Positions 23,735-36,180 of a stretch of 64,000 nucleotides of DNA are shown piece after piece (within the stretch, counting starts at the first letter, position 1; each line of letters starts with the position of its first letter). Where the stretch lies: the NCBI GenBank assembly GCA_037176885.1, contig JAWWNJ010000034.1:434001-498000 (forward strand), read 5' to 3'. The translations under genes were made by a program, and so were the position numbers. The stretch comes from Favolaschia claudopus. Its lineage: Eukaryota; Basidiomycota; Agaricomycetes; Agaricales; Mycenaceae. Below the pieces are notes generated by a model. The model made no database searches. It had not been told where the DNA came from and saw nothing but the letters and a program-made list of their open reading frames with translations.

Positions 23735-25739
23735 TGTGGGCGCAAAAGGTTGGTGTCTCGGCCTCCTGGCAGGGTTTTACTGCTTCTTAGCGTCTGCCGT
23801 AAGATACGTGGGCTCAACGCCATGAACAGTCGTGAGATGTATCAGCGGGAGATTGTTCCTCCATAAGGGAGTCCCACGTATTTTCAGCCGCGCGTTTGTG
23901 CAGGAGCGGAAGAAAATCTGATGATGTGCGAGGCAGGCGAACAATCCGTAAGGCTCTAGAAAGTCTAGATTGTCATTTCACTTTCGAACAGCCGCGGGGA
24001 CGCCTTGCACTGCGGGCCCGAAATTCGGAGTCGAGGTACAGCATGTAAATTCCGGGCTCCCGAGCGGTAAGTAATCCGCACATCTTGGAAGAGAGCGTTG
24101 AGAATCGCATCCCGCGCTCGCGGGTAGGCAGCTTTGCGGGTCCACGGCCAGCTCACAAGAAGTGTGTCCTTCACCAGCGTATGAGGACAGTTGGCCGGAT
24201 AGTACCAATCGACCAACACCGGCAGTTAATGGTGAATGTCCGGGTTCAAACCCTGCACTCGCACATCCCCAGCAAGAAAGCAAGCAGCCATTCCATTTCG
24301 GGTTAAGCACTGTGAAGATACACCAGTGGCACAGACAGAAAACCGAGGAAGTGTGGTCACAGTGAAGGGAAAGAGAAGTGTTGACCCGGGAGATTGTGCC
24401 GAGGGGAACCTATGTCGTAATAGACAGATTTGCTTCCGTTCGCTAAGGTCGCGTATCTGTGCCATCACAATCAACGAAAATGAAAACATTGCGTCAGCAC
24501 GGCAAGCTTTTGGCTGGAGAACTTCAGCCTAGGTCAGTATCGCGATCCAGACGAGTGCCTACGAGTGGCGAAGGGGATCGGATTCCTGTACATTGTGCAC
24601 AAATTGCACGCAGAAATGAACACGGAATTCAGGACCGAGAGCCATTGAAGTCACAAACCGAGACCTAAGCCAAAAGCAGAAACTTCTAAGAGTCTACGCA
24701 TCCATGATGATCCATCTGCATTCATGTCGCATGTCGTAATAGGCGCAAATTTGCTTCCGCTCGCTTGCTGCGTCAAAGGAAGTCGAAAGTCTCCAGATCC
24801 AACCACGAGGTCGAGGCACGGAGAACATGAGGCTGCGAAGGACGATGTTTTGGAAAGTAAGGACCGAAAGCAACGGTTTGTCAACTGGTAGCATCTTTTC
24901 CGAAGCACCATAAGGGAGGGTGAAGCCAATTAATCCAATTTCGGTTGGGAGCAGATCCAGAGCGCGAGAGAGCGACGGGGAGATGGAGGTAGAGAACAAC
25001 AAGCTATGTGACAGTGACTGGCGTGACAGTCGCGTTGTGGCCATCAACAAACTTTGATCCGTGTGTGATCGCAATGGGAACGGTGTTCAACAACACTGCC
25101 CAAGAGCCAAACCAAAATGGTCTATGGAGACGAAGAGCGCCCCGAAAGAATACTCCATTCTTTATATCTTAACACATTCTTTTTTCTGTGGCTGAGCTGC
25201 AGTCCCATTCTTTGCCCCGGTTTGTCGTGTGCAGCTGGCTCTGGACTTCTAAAAGTCTGTAATGATTTACCTTTTCTGAAGTGGCAGAGTTTCTAAGGGA
25301 ATCCAACCACTTTACCGAGCCGGTATCCGGATATTTCCGACTCCCGCTGTCGCATTAGTTGTCTTGGAGGTTCGGGAGCAACTGAGATACAGATGTCCGC
25401 GACGACTTCGGTATTTGGGAACATGTGTACGGTGTGTAAGATATTGCCTACAAATTGAGACAATTCCTGGCGGGATCCCTTGCTTACTTTAAGTCCTAGA
25501 CTTCTAAGACGATGATTCCCTAGCTACATATCCTTAAATACATTAGAGTCTAAGTGTTCTACAGTGCGCCAACAACGATGGTATATGAATCCTGATCCCT
25601 GAATTTGCCCCCATTCAGTCTATATTTCTCCCGCATTGAAGCAAGAAGCTTGCCACCACCGCCGGCTCTAACAGTCCCAGATGAATCGCCTCCCCGGTTA
25701 ACTCCAAATTGACTGCATTTTGAGCTCGCGATATTCTTC
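23735..25739. other. Gene-free stretch with small diverged direct repeat
   Basis: No convincing gene is present over 2 kb. A diverged direct repeat is visible: ATGTCGTAATAGAC with TTTGCTTCCGTTCGCT at about 24412-24446, and a similar unit at about 24729-24763. The rest looks unconstrained. Confidence 0.5.
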
Positions 25740-26296
25740 CTAGAAGCTCTGGTTGTGAGGCGTTTGAATAAATCTGTGCAGAACGATGTCAGCGAAAGAT
25801 TCGACCGCTTTCTTATGAGTGAAGTAAGGTACCCAGATATAATTGTCGCGCGGCATGAAAATCAACGTCATTCCGTTCACAGTCATCATTCGAGAACTAG
25901 GGCACCGGTCAGCACGGTGGATTCCTGCAGAGAGGAATATATCACTCACGCTCTGTCGGAGGTCAAGCCCAGCATCTCCGACGTCCGCTGCCTCTCCAAG
26001 ATATTGCGGATCTCGACCTCGGGGTGACGATGCCATTGAATCAACGCAATATTCTGACCGTTTTGATTCTGGAACAGCGTCACGCCAGGCATCGGAGCGT
26101 CCGTCACGATACGGAAGTAAGGGCGAGATTTTGGCCCAATTATATTGCAGTTTAGCACGGTAGGATTGAATGAGGTGAATTTGAACGACAGGAACGTCGG
26201 CAACGTGTTGGGTGAGGAGAATGGCACCGCGCCGTACATCGATGGCGCAGAGCCTGAGGATTGCCAGCCCTGGGAGTAGGGATTGATCGTCGACAT
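25740..26296 (-). CDS. DUF6593-like protein
   Basis: Start ATG at 26296 (MSTINPYSQGWQSSGSAP). The product keeps the order of blocks I associate with the agaricomycete DUF6593 family: FTSFNPTVLNCNIIGPKSRP, YFRIVTDAPMPGVTLFQN, IALIQWHRHPEVEIRN and RTSEMLGLT, then after one intron (about 25898-25950) MTVNGMTLIFMPRDNYIW. The C-terminus (ESFADIVLHRFIQTPHNQSF, TAG at 25740-25742) does not resemble the usual longer helical ending of that family, so the protein may be truncated or the last intron may be missed. Function unknown; the family is common and often multi-copy in mushrooms. Confidence 0.7.
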
Positions 26297-26967
26297 TCCT
26301 TGTTGGATGGAACAGTTGTAGTAGACTCGCTTAGAACTTCGGAGATGCTGGCTGGTTAGCTTTTCTGTGTGGCCTGCTGGACAACCTCGAACTTATGTAG
26401 GTTCGCGGCCAAAGCTGCAATGGGATATCGGACGGTGGCTTGGAAGGGCAAAGAAACTGAAAGAATTGAGCTGAGAAGATGGCTCATACTTGTGTGAGTT
26501 GAGCGTCCGTGACATTAACATTATCCCCAGTCGAAGGTAAATACAGTCGACCTTGTAGTCAGACGGTGCAAGCTCCGATGGCGCGGTGCGTCTTCACGGC
26601 TGACGCGCTGCGACGGCCCAGCGGCGGCAGAGCACTGAAACATCGTATTAGCACTCGCTTAGAAATTTGTCGTCGGAATATTAGAGTGCAAGAACGCGTG
26701 CCGGGGTTCTCGGACTATAAATGGCTACAAAAGCGGTGCAAGGATATCTGACATTTTTTGAAATGTGAAGTAACCGAGACGCGAATTCTATTGCAGCCAA
26801 GCCATTGCATAATTTGGCGACGTCGGAAAGTGCTCTTCCGATTCCCCACACATGGAAATCCACATGAAGAGCCAACAGCAGAATTTTCGAGATATCGACT
26901 TGAGAGCAAGTCGGCAGCGACGCTCGTCTGAACAGGGCCGGCTATGAAACCTGGGGAAATTTGAGAT
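26297..26967. other. Non-coding stretch
   Basis: No coding exon could be supported. It lies upstream of the DUF6593-like gene. Confidence 0.45.
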
Positions 26968-27004
26968 TTACATATCGGAAGAGTCGGAGGTGCGTGCTGC
27001 GTCA

Positions 27005-27440
27005 GTAGGATGATAGAACCGGCCGACACTGACTCGAGTCATCCAAGGCGAGGAACGCAAGCTTGCGGAGGTCCTGCGGAGAAGTTGACCCTTGGCACCA
27101 GAAATGAATACCGATAGTCTATTAGTGTGCCTGGCTTCAGAGAATGAAACTCCTAGAAGAAAGCCTTCATAGCTGCTTACCGTCAAAGCCCGACAACAAC
27201 TTTGGTAGTACTGCAATTCAGCTGGAATATGCTGATTATTCGCTAGTTCAGACCCAACATCCCAGATAAGGTTCCCATACCATTCACGACTCAGCCCAGT
27301 CCATATGAGTCGGGGAGGTATGTAGCAAGGCGACGTATCGAGACAAGAAGCCAGGCCATCAATATTGTTCGGAACTCCACTTGCAACCGAAAGACGCCGA
27401 CAACGGACAGCGCAAATCGCGTGGATCAGAGTGGATCAAT
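27005..27440 (-). other. Protein-like open segment, gene fragment or unrecognised small gene
   Basis: The minus strand is open from about 27440 to 27181 without an in-frame ATG, with protein-like composition: AICAVRCRRLSVASG, LIWTGLSREWYGNLIWDVG and NQHIPAELQYYQSCCRALT. A GTAAGC donor at about 27180 and an acceptor at about 27121 join this in frame to TIGIHFWCQGSTSPQDLRKL and AFLALDDSSQ, which ends at a stop near 27007. I do not recognise the family. It may be the 3' half of a decayed gene. Confidence 0.35.
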
Positions 27441-30400
27441 GAGGATCGAGCGGATCATTGTGGGCGCCAACGGTGGTGGCAGGCAAATCCCTTGGGCAAA
27501 TCTCTAGTCGAAGTATGACGCTTGATTCTCATCCAAGTAAAGAGGACACAGACGCACGAGAACGGCTCGACTGAGGTGTGCGCATTGAAGGTGTGCGGAT
27601 GCTTCTAATTATTTGAGCCGCGTGGTAGAGTAAGTAAAGGGATTCATAGCTGCGCCGATTGCGATTGCAAGCTGGAGCAGCTCATTGACCGACGCATCCG
27701 TCGGGAAGCACCGAGTGTCTCACATGGTCGCCGAACAACGAATTCGATCCAAAATTGATGGGATCACTGTTCGAAACTTTCTGCCTTTTTCCAAGCCGTT
27801 TCGCTGGAAGGAATATCTGGAGCGAAGTATGTATGGAGGCGTATTTTGGGCGAGCTTTTGCGGGTACGAAAGGGGAATTTTCGAGCCCAGTGGGATTCGG
27901 GTTCCGGCGGTGTTACCATGTTCACATCCTTGGGTGTAGTTTTTTGCCGGCAGTCTTCCTCACGCGTTTTGCGGTCATGGTGCATCTAGGTCTCAGAATA
28001 ATATTGAATATCGAAGCGATTCCGGAAGCAGAAATTTGCTCCATACATGAGGAACAAGTACGTTCGTCGCAAACTACCGGCACGGCACCATGATGAGCGG
28101 TTGTACAGTGCGCTATTTTAGACTATTTTCTACCTGGGTTGTTATAATTAGATTCCATAGTGACATATTATGGGACCCACAAGTTCATTGCCATGCCGCA
28201 CGAAAAAGCTATACTGTACGATCCGCAGTCCGTGGTGGTCGGAATGACGGTCCCACCATGATGCTTGTCCGGAGAACGCCGGATCGGTGGAGACACGCAA
28301 GAACGAATCCTCAACCTTGGCACGTCATCTGACATCTCGGGCGGTTTGCGGGAGTGGCGGCAAACTCTACGATGCAAAGAAAAGGGAAAATGACTCTGCC
28401 GCAACCAGTAGGCTGCAGGAAAGAAAATCTTTGCCGAATGAATCCTTGAAGCTGAGCTGAAGAAGTCTTTGTCGTGTCCTCGACGTGGTGGGAGAAGGAG
28501 AGAAGGTCCGATCACTACATCGCTCCTGTCAAAAAGCACAGTCATCATTGTTGTAACGTGACTTTGACAGTCTGATTGGTGGCCTCACCGACTCGGACAT
28601 TCATCTCCGAGCTTGCTCCGAGCTGAACTGGAACATTTGTTAATGTGTTCGAACCGCACCGAAGACACCAAGCCAGGTAAGCCTTCAAGTGGGTTATCAC
28701 TTCTCCTGACACAAGATGGCAAACCGGCGACCGCCATCGAACTCGCCGTACTGTAATCGTTTTTCTGGTTTAGGGTTTGCAAAAGGTTTCCGCAGAATTA
28801 CCTTATATGCGGAGGGTTTCTGCCTGGACACCGGATCTCTATAGAACCATCAGCTATGTAGGTGCCCTTGCTCAATAGCTATGGACTCGCTGAACCTAAA
28901 CATGAGTACTTAGTGTCGGACCGCTCGGCGCTGAGGGTTGTGATTCTGACTGAGTAATATGCACGCAGTGCACGAGACCCTAAATTTCTAAGCCTTGCAG
29001 TGTAGCCCTTGCAGGGGGACATTGGTCTGAACCATGAAAAGAACTCTTGAGTTACTGACCGCGTGCATCCAATTAAACACTGGTTCTCCTGTCCCTCCGG
29101 TAACTAAACCGGAACCTTGAAAGACCCGCTGCCGCTGAACTTGAAGCGATTAACAAGTTACAACTACAGTCGTTCCTGAGAGGTTACGCGCTAAGTCGGA
29201 TGCGGCTCGGGAGAGTAAGTAGAGTCCATTGGTGATCCTGAGTCACTCTCCTGGATCCCATTCCGCTCCGACGGTTCGGAACGTTAGGGCCGATGTTCAG
29301 CGCGCCATATGCTCATCGCGCGGAGTTGTAAAGTGAAAGGCGAACAATATATCCGAAGCCGGGTACCAATAAGCGGATCACTGTGGGCCGCTGGAATGAG
29401 GGTCGGGACTCGGCAGTGCGCCGTCCTCCAGTTTTACTCAGAGGTTTCGAAATGAACCAAGGAAAGCGCCATTCGGAGCCCAGTCGGATGTTGAGTTTTA
29501 AGTAAACCCCGATGATCACCGATCTGAGAGGGCGGAGGGCGGACCGACGGCAAGATAAAGTGACCGGCGCACGCTTTCCGTATGTGGGTATGCGGATCGA
29601 AACTCGACAAGTGAGAGTGGTTGAAGGGACGCGAATAGTATGCCAAGCTTGACAAGGATGGATGCCAGTGGATGATTGAAACAATTATAACCTGGCACCC
29701 ACGTTCGGTTTTAATTCTTGAACTTGACATCTTCTCGAGGCCCGAAGTCCAAGTTGTCATCGCTTGCTGCTCGGGTACGTGCCAGGGCGAACGGTCCATC
29801 ATCGATACAGTTCGTTCAAAAATCCAGAGGCCAGAGCGAAATTCTCGAACAGATTTTCCTTGTCATGGACGTCGCAGCATGCAAATTTCGATGAATGATG
29901 AAAGGTGACGATGAGTGATTTTTACCGACCCATAACAGGATACGTAAACAGCAGAGTGGTAAGTATTCTATTCGTGAATGCTCGTTCATGCTGTTCAGCA
30001 ATCTATTAAGTAATATGAAACCCAACTGTACTGTTCGATGACTTGCTTCGATGCATACCATCATGACACACCATGAATACGGGTCTAACCATGCTGCATT
30101 GTACTTGAGGCGTTAGTCGCCCACCAAATGTGAGTATTGGCAGTACCGGTGGGGATAATAGGCAAATACCTACGACCGTCACTAAATCACTGAACCCACG
30201 CATGAACTGTTCGGGAAATGAATCAACTCACCTAGACTTTGAGAGAATTCGGGATCCGCAATGCAATTTGAATTTGACTTGTGAAGTAATACCGACACCT
30301 GGAGTAGCGCTGGCATGATTGAATACATTATGCATATCACAATCGCGGACGCACCAGGATTTACAGTCAGCCGCCGTCGAAGTGAAGTGAAGGGAATTTC

Positions 30401-30809
30401 AGCCAAATGTCATCATGATACACAGTGTGTGTGTGTGTGTCCAGGAACAACGTATGTCGAGGCTGACATGTATGTTTCGGTTTCGTACAGCGGGCGGAAC
30501 GGAACGGTGTTATCATTACGAACACAATAACCCCCCATGATCAACTGGCGCATATAGGTGGTACAGTTGGCTTGAAGAAAGCCGTGAAGCTCCTATTTTA
30601 ACCAACAAGGTCAGATACTTGGGGTTCGGGTTCATGTTTCGATTACGGACCGTTAGATTCGACACGCCTCGAGGCATGAGAGGACTAAATTTACCCCTCG
30701 AATTTGAAGACTGAATCAACGTATGCAGGCAATGAGTTGATGTTGAGTAGTAATCTAAATTCCTAGAATTACGAGTACTTATGTAATCGTTCCTTTCATC
30801 ATTCGTTCC
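27441..30809. other. Gene-poor stretch
   Basis: Several short open frames exist on both strands, but none shows a family signature or a consistent exon chain. A (GT)n run is present at about 30424-30442. There is no transposon terminus that I could recognise. Confidence 0.45.
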
Positions 30810-32503
30810 TCAGTTTTTCAAAGGCGACCTTTTTTGATGGCGCTTTATTGTTCCCATCTTTGAATCAATTGATGCCATCATCTTTTCACAGGAGCGATAT
30901 TGTTCCGCAATCCAATTCCTCACCTCTGCAGGCTCTGCTCTGGATGCTTCCGGGCACCATTCGTGCGGTCCCGGTTCCAGACCAAATGTTTTCTCTACAG
31001 TATAACAACCTATTCTGGTTGCTCGCTCTCTAATGATCCTTATAAGACGCGTTGTTCCTGCCGGGGAGTAATCAGATTTTTGTGAAGGCCGAGATGATCC
31101 GCTTACTGCTCCGATTCCTTGCCGGACCTGGATGTTTGTTCGGCATCCCCCCTTGTTTGATAGACACACGGAGCTCAAATCGCTCCTCGGCACTGGGCAG
31201 CACTCTTGATATGCGCAAGTGCCTTCTGTTGAAATTGAAGCGGGTTCCGTCGGAGCCCACCGAATTCGAAAGGTGTTTTCGCATCAATTCGCATCCAATT
31301 CGGGGCCGTTGGGACTTGGAAGCTACTGACCTGCGAGGGCAGCTCCAAACCAATTTGTTTTCGCTGTGCCTAAAGAATGAACAGCAGCCGGAAACCTGTT
31401 TGTTTCGGGAGACTCAAATTAATGCTCAAACCTGCTGTTTTGGGAGCTCTATTTGCTTTCCCATAGTCTTGACGTATATTTTGCCTGTGCAAATACATTG
31501 AAGTTATTTATGATTACAGTTGTTTTACACGTCCCTGGCTTTTTGTATAGATGGGTTGGAATACAATTAAGTAATGGGTACATAAGTGCGAAGTCTGCCG
31601 CACGATCGTGACGGCCCCACTCCCCCAAGTCAAAGCCTTCTTTAAATGTTTCAAACCCACTAGGAATGAGCATCCCGAAAGCCGCGATGGCAAAATTCTG
31701 TTCCGGGGCTCGCGCATCACGGTGAGTGAGCCGGCATGTCGCAAAACTAAACATAGGTAGGAGCGAACATGTCAGGAACAAAGACTGACAGAGGCGGCGG
31801 CGGCGAAGAGTTTGAGGAAATGATTCGATGAGCACGATCTAGAGCCTTGAGGCTCTGGTCATAGCTCGCTCCGATCCAGGCATTCGGCATGTTCAAAGTC
31901 GCAACAAAGCGCGGCAAAAATAGACACAACTGTATCCTGGAGGTAGGCGGGAACGTGTCAGGAACAAATGCAGGGAGGGAGGATGGCAGTGGCACCGGCG
32001 AGAAAACGTACCGTTGACGATTTCCAGCATAATTTCCCTGCTGATTGAACCTGAGCACAATTTTTTCCATTGGGGTAAGCGGCGCACCTTGGAGTAGACT
32101 GCGAACGAAAAAAAAGTCGATCGAAAGAACCATCCGCTTGTTTTTTGCGCCGGATGTACATCGACAGAATGCTGGAGCCAAGGGGCGATACTTGCTTCAC
32201 GTTACTCGCGGTCCGGTGAAAAGCATTATCACGCAAGGTCCCTGTGAGCTTCCACAATGAGGTCAGACGAACCTCCGTTCTAAGTAATTCGTAAGCCTCC
32301 CTCAAATTCGATTTGCGAGTCGAAAGCAAATCACTAGATAGTCGAGCAGTTGAATCACAAAAATGAGAATTGGGAACTGGAACGTGTACGCACGGAGAGG
32401 CTTTCGCCGGTGCGGGGAGTTGAAAATGAAAATGAACTTCGAGTCTTCGAAAGAAGTTGATTTGCGTTTGAATCCGTTTATGGACAATGATGGGTGGGAT
32501 CAT
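30810..32503 (-). other. Possible decayed or unrecognised multi-exon gene
   Basis: Consecutive minus-strand open segments of protein-like character line up here: KSNLREAYELLRTEVRLTSL (about 32290), RFVATLNMPNAWIGASYDQS with LKALDRAHRIISSN (about 31870), and CPEASRAEPAEVRNWIAEQY (about 30920). A direct repeat of about 28 bp encoding FVPDTFPPT / FVPDMFAPT sits at 31941-31968 and 31756-31783. I could not build a single reading frame or name a family. It may be a pseudogene. Confidence 0.25.
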
Positions 32504-33869
32504 CGGTGGGCGTTCCTGGAAGGGAGGAAGGGCGAATGGAGGGCGTAATGATTCATAAGCAGACTGCGTATTTCCGGTGCGCGGAGTGAGTGGCGCTACT
32601 TAGTAGGATTTTGACTTTTTGGTTCTTGCGAATTCGACGGGAAAGCCTGAGTGAAAAGCGAGGTATGAAAGGGTGACAAGCAGAGAAGCAAGCGCTAAGA
32701 TAATTGCTGACAAGTCTTCACTTCGCCCGTGAATTATCAAGTCGAAGTTTCTGCTTGAAGACTGCTTCCAAGTCATCACAAAGAACTTGAGGTGATTGAG
32801 TTTGATCCGACCTTTCAAAGGTGAAACACCGAGTGCGGCTTCTTGCTGGAAGTTAGGAACTGAAAGACAGGTGGCGGGACGTCGGGGCCTGGATTGGCAC
32901 TGGTGAAGTACAAGAAAACCCGCTTCCTTGGGTAAATAACACGAACAAAGTGATACGTATCCAACAATTACGTGAGTCGTCAGAATGATTCGACAATTCA
33001 ACACGAAAAAAATTTACCTGACCAAGAGCAAATATTAGGCAAAGATACCCTCCCAGCTGCAGTATTTTGCACAATTCGGGGGGTTTTTTTTTCGCCGAGA
33101 CGCCGAAGACATTCAACTTGCATTCAACAGAGGCCGTCGTGACGGGTCACATCGGCATCATTCGGATGTGTTCGGATCGACACGAAAGTCCGTGACGCGT
33201 GACTTTCGAATTGCGTGTTGCTTGTCTTCGGACTCTTCCTCAGTGGCTCAGCCTGCCAGTCTGCTCTCCTCTTGCTCGCATCATGCGCCAGTATGCGGAC
33301 GCACGCGCACCCTGGAAAGGACTTACAGCCACCCCCAAATGTGCCTATTCTCTTTGAGGTTTCCTGGATTGGTACTCCAATTTTTTTCGGCCCAATTTTT
33401 TTCGGCCCCTTGAAAGAACTACTGGGCTTCTATATTGGCTTCTATGCGTTTCTAGCTTACTTTGCACCCGCTGGTCCTGCTTCTGCTTGCTATGACCGAC
33501 GGACGATAGACGGAGGTCTGGATTTGCACCCGTCTGTCGTGTCGACAGATGACGGTCAAAATTCATTCACCCTGGATTAAAATCGGCCGCGCTGGGTCCC
33601 CGATGCGTCTAGGCAGGCGTTAGCACACAGCCGTATCATCTATCTCTCGTTTCGTTGTCTGGGCCAGACAAGTGGCATCGGTATAGTCAAAAAAAGTACA
33701 AGCAAGGTTAATATCGGATAAAATCCGCAGGCACCAACAACACACCATTTACAAACTTCCTTTTCCGTCTGCCAGCACGCAGGCTATGCGATGGCGCGCC
33801 TATCGTTCCGACTCTGAATAGTGTTTCGACTTCGAAACCCAAAAAATCGAAGTCGCCGGAATCTTCGAG
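32504..33869. other. Gene-free stretch upstream of the secreted-protein gene
   Basis: No gene is recognised. A small tandem duplication of CCAATTTTTTTCGGC lies at about 33378-33409. Confidence 0.45.
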
Positions 33870-33876
33870 TATAAAA
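33870..33876 (+). promoter_or_regulatory. TATA box of the apple/PAN-like gene
   Basis: TATAAAA lies about 115 bp before the ATG at 33991 and is followed by a CT-rich leader. Confidence 0.5.
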
Positions 33877-33990
33877 CAAGCGCACTGGGATTCAGGACCA
33901 TCAGCAACATTCCCAGTTGTCCTTTCCAGCTCCTCTTCCCCTTCCTCCCTCCTTCCTTTGCCTCGCTTACATTCAATTCGATTCCTTGTA

Positions 33991-35858
33991 ATGCCTTCTC
34001 CGACTCGTCTCCTCGCGCTCGCCGCGCTCGTTGTTTGTAAGTTTCCTTCAATCTCACTCTCTCATGCTCTGCTGACGACAATATCCATCTCAGCCGCCGT
34101 CGCACTCGTCCCCCCAGGCCACCAAGGTCTCCCCCATCAGTCCCCGGACGCAGCCACCGACACCACCCCGCCCACGCCCGACAACGACCTCATCGCCGCC
34201 ACCGCCAACCAAGTCGACCAGAAGACCTCCCCGCCCATCGACACGCCCCCCAACGCCGACGTCCCCCCCACCTCCGTCACCGCCCTCGACGGCACGCTCA
34301 CCAATACCACCATCGCGGACGTCTCCTCCGCCAACGCCACGCGTCGCGACCTTGGGCGTTTGGGGAAGAGGACCGCGAAGCCGCAATTCGAGAAGATCTT
34401 TGACGGGCTGCCGGCGGGGCAGCACGACGCGTCGGTGCAGGGGACGGCGTACCTCACGTATACGGTCGTGAATAATGCGACGTATAATGTGCAGGCGTGC
34501 TTGGATTGGTGTACGAAGGTTGATGGGTGTGGTGAGTGTCTTTTCTCGCCGTCGCCGTCTTTTCTCCGCCGAAGCTAAAGCTACGTCCCTTCCGCCTTGC
34601 TTCCATGCCATTTCGGCGTTCATGATCTCCCCCCCTTCACTTCATCCCCTTCTCTGATCCCCGCCCGCTGACGTCCTCTTCCCTCCCCCCAGTCTTCGTC
34701 AACATCTTCTACGAATTCAACAACTACCTCCTCGACTTTGTCTTCTCCGAGCGCTCCAACCTCAAATGCGCCGCCTACGGCGACATCCACAGCGCAAAGG
34801 AGAAGCTCAACTTTGGCGGGCAGAGCTCGTATCCCCAGGTGCGCTTCCTCGGCGTCTTCTTTCACTTTCATTCAAGTTTTTGACCCGATCCGTCTAGACC
34901 GGCAACGAATCCGTCCCCCTCACCTTCATCACGCAAAGCGCGGGCTACGGCCTCAGCAGCCTCGTCGACCCCGACACGCCTGACGGCTACGATCTCGTCT
35001 TCGGGCCGACTGGTGGGGCGAATAACGCGCCTGGGGTGAGTGTCCCTCTTCTCGCTCATACTCGACGCTGACCGCGGACACAGTACATGGGCTTCGCCTT
35101 CATCGACCAGTACGACGTCAACGCCTGCGCACAGCTCTGCAACGGCCGCGGTGTGGACTCTAATGGCGGCGGATGCGCGTACTTCAATATCTGGCGAGCG
35201 GTCGTCGACGGGGTACCCACGACCTACACCTGTGCCATGGTGAGCACTCCCTCTCCTCTCCTAAGCCTCTCTCACTAACCTCTTCACCCCACAGTACTAC
35301 CTCCCCACCGACGCCTCTACCGCCGTCAACTTCGGCCAAGGCCCCCTCGTCGTAACCCTCTCCCGCGGCTACGCCCGACGCGACCTCCTCCCCGACGGCG
35401 GCTTCGAATCCTTCGCCCCCTGCTCCGACTTCTGCTTCTCTTCCACCTCCCCACACTGGATCGGCACCTCGCCCGCCCCAGGCGACCTCGACGCCAGCAT
35501 CTTCTTCTTCCAGCCCTACGCGCACAGCGGACACTCCTCCGCGCTCCTCGGCGCGGCCTTCGGCGACGACGCCCTCCCAGGCACCTTAAAACCTGCGAAG
35601 GCGATTGAGACGACGAAGGGCGCGGGGTACGTCGTGCAGTGTTTTATGAGCTCGGCGTTCTCGGGGCCGGCGCTGGAGGCGGGGGCGAAGGTGGATGTGA
35701 AATGGAATGGGGTGCGGGTGGGCGGGACGAGTGGGTTTACGGAGTATGCGTTTGTGGAGGCGGCGGTGGTGGGCACGGGGAGCGATCAGTTGGAGTTTGT
35801 TGGGGGTGCGGCACCCGCGTGGACCTTCATTGATGATTGCCACGTTTACAAGGCGTAG
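33991..35858 (+). CDS. Secreted glycoprotein with apple/PAN-like cysteine repeats
   Basis: The ATG at 33991 starts a signal peptide split by the first intron (34037-34093): MPSPTRLLALAALVV joined to SAVALVPPG. A Pro/Thr-rich linker with N-glycosylation sites (LTNTTIADVSSANATRR) follows, then a basic KRTAK that could be a Kex2-type site. Two cysteine-patterned units resemble apple/PAN domains: VQACLDWCTKVDGC plus SNLKCAAYGDIH, and VNACAQLCNGRGVDSNGGGC plus AYFNIWRAV. The C-terminal half (GGFESFAPCSDFCFSSTSPH and TFIDDCHVYKA) resembles a carbohydrate-binding-like beta-sandwich. Five short introns; TAG at 35856-35858. Secretion is well supported; ligand and role are unknown. Confidence 0.8.
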
Positions 35859-36180
35859 AGCGTGTCGTCGTGGGTCTTTCTTTCTTGCATTCTTTCACGC
35901 ACCGCTAGATAATATTTACTTGGTTAATTGGGACAATGGCTACTTATTTACGACGATCTTTGTTTTGATACTTGCTATGAATACTATACTGCATGTCTAT
36001 TTCTTGAATCGCTTCGTGGCCTCGAGAGAACTTGACAAACTTTGCTATGGCCCGAGAAAAAAAAACACGACATCCAGGAAAGGAAATTCACGATCACATG
36101 ACTTGTCTTTTCCCCTCGAGAAACCGTGAAAACCCGTAACACGAACTCGAATTTACTCGTTATTTTCCTTACGCTAAGAA
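35859..36180. other. Short intergenic stretch between convergent genes
   Basis: 3' flanks of the apple/PAN-like gene and the GH35 gene. No other feature is seen. Confidence 0.5.

Noticed and set aside
24190..24270. tRNA-like T-arm sequence (GGGTTCAAACCC)
   Set aside because: Only three base pairs of a T stem form, and no matching acceptor, D or anticodon stem is found around it.
29313..29802. Overlapping minus-strand open frames near 29.3-29.8 kb
   Set aside because: There is no recognisable domain or consistent intron structure, and composition looks random.
30424..30442. GT repeat as a regulatory or Z-DNA element
   Set aside because: It is a short simple repeat with no gene nearby to support a role.
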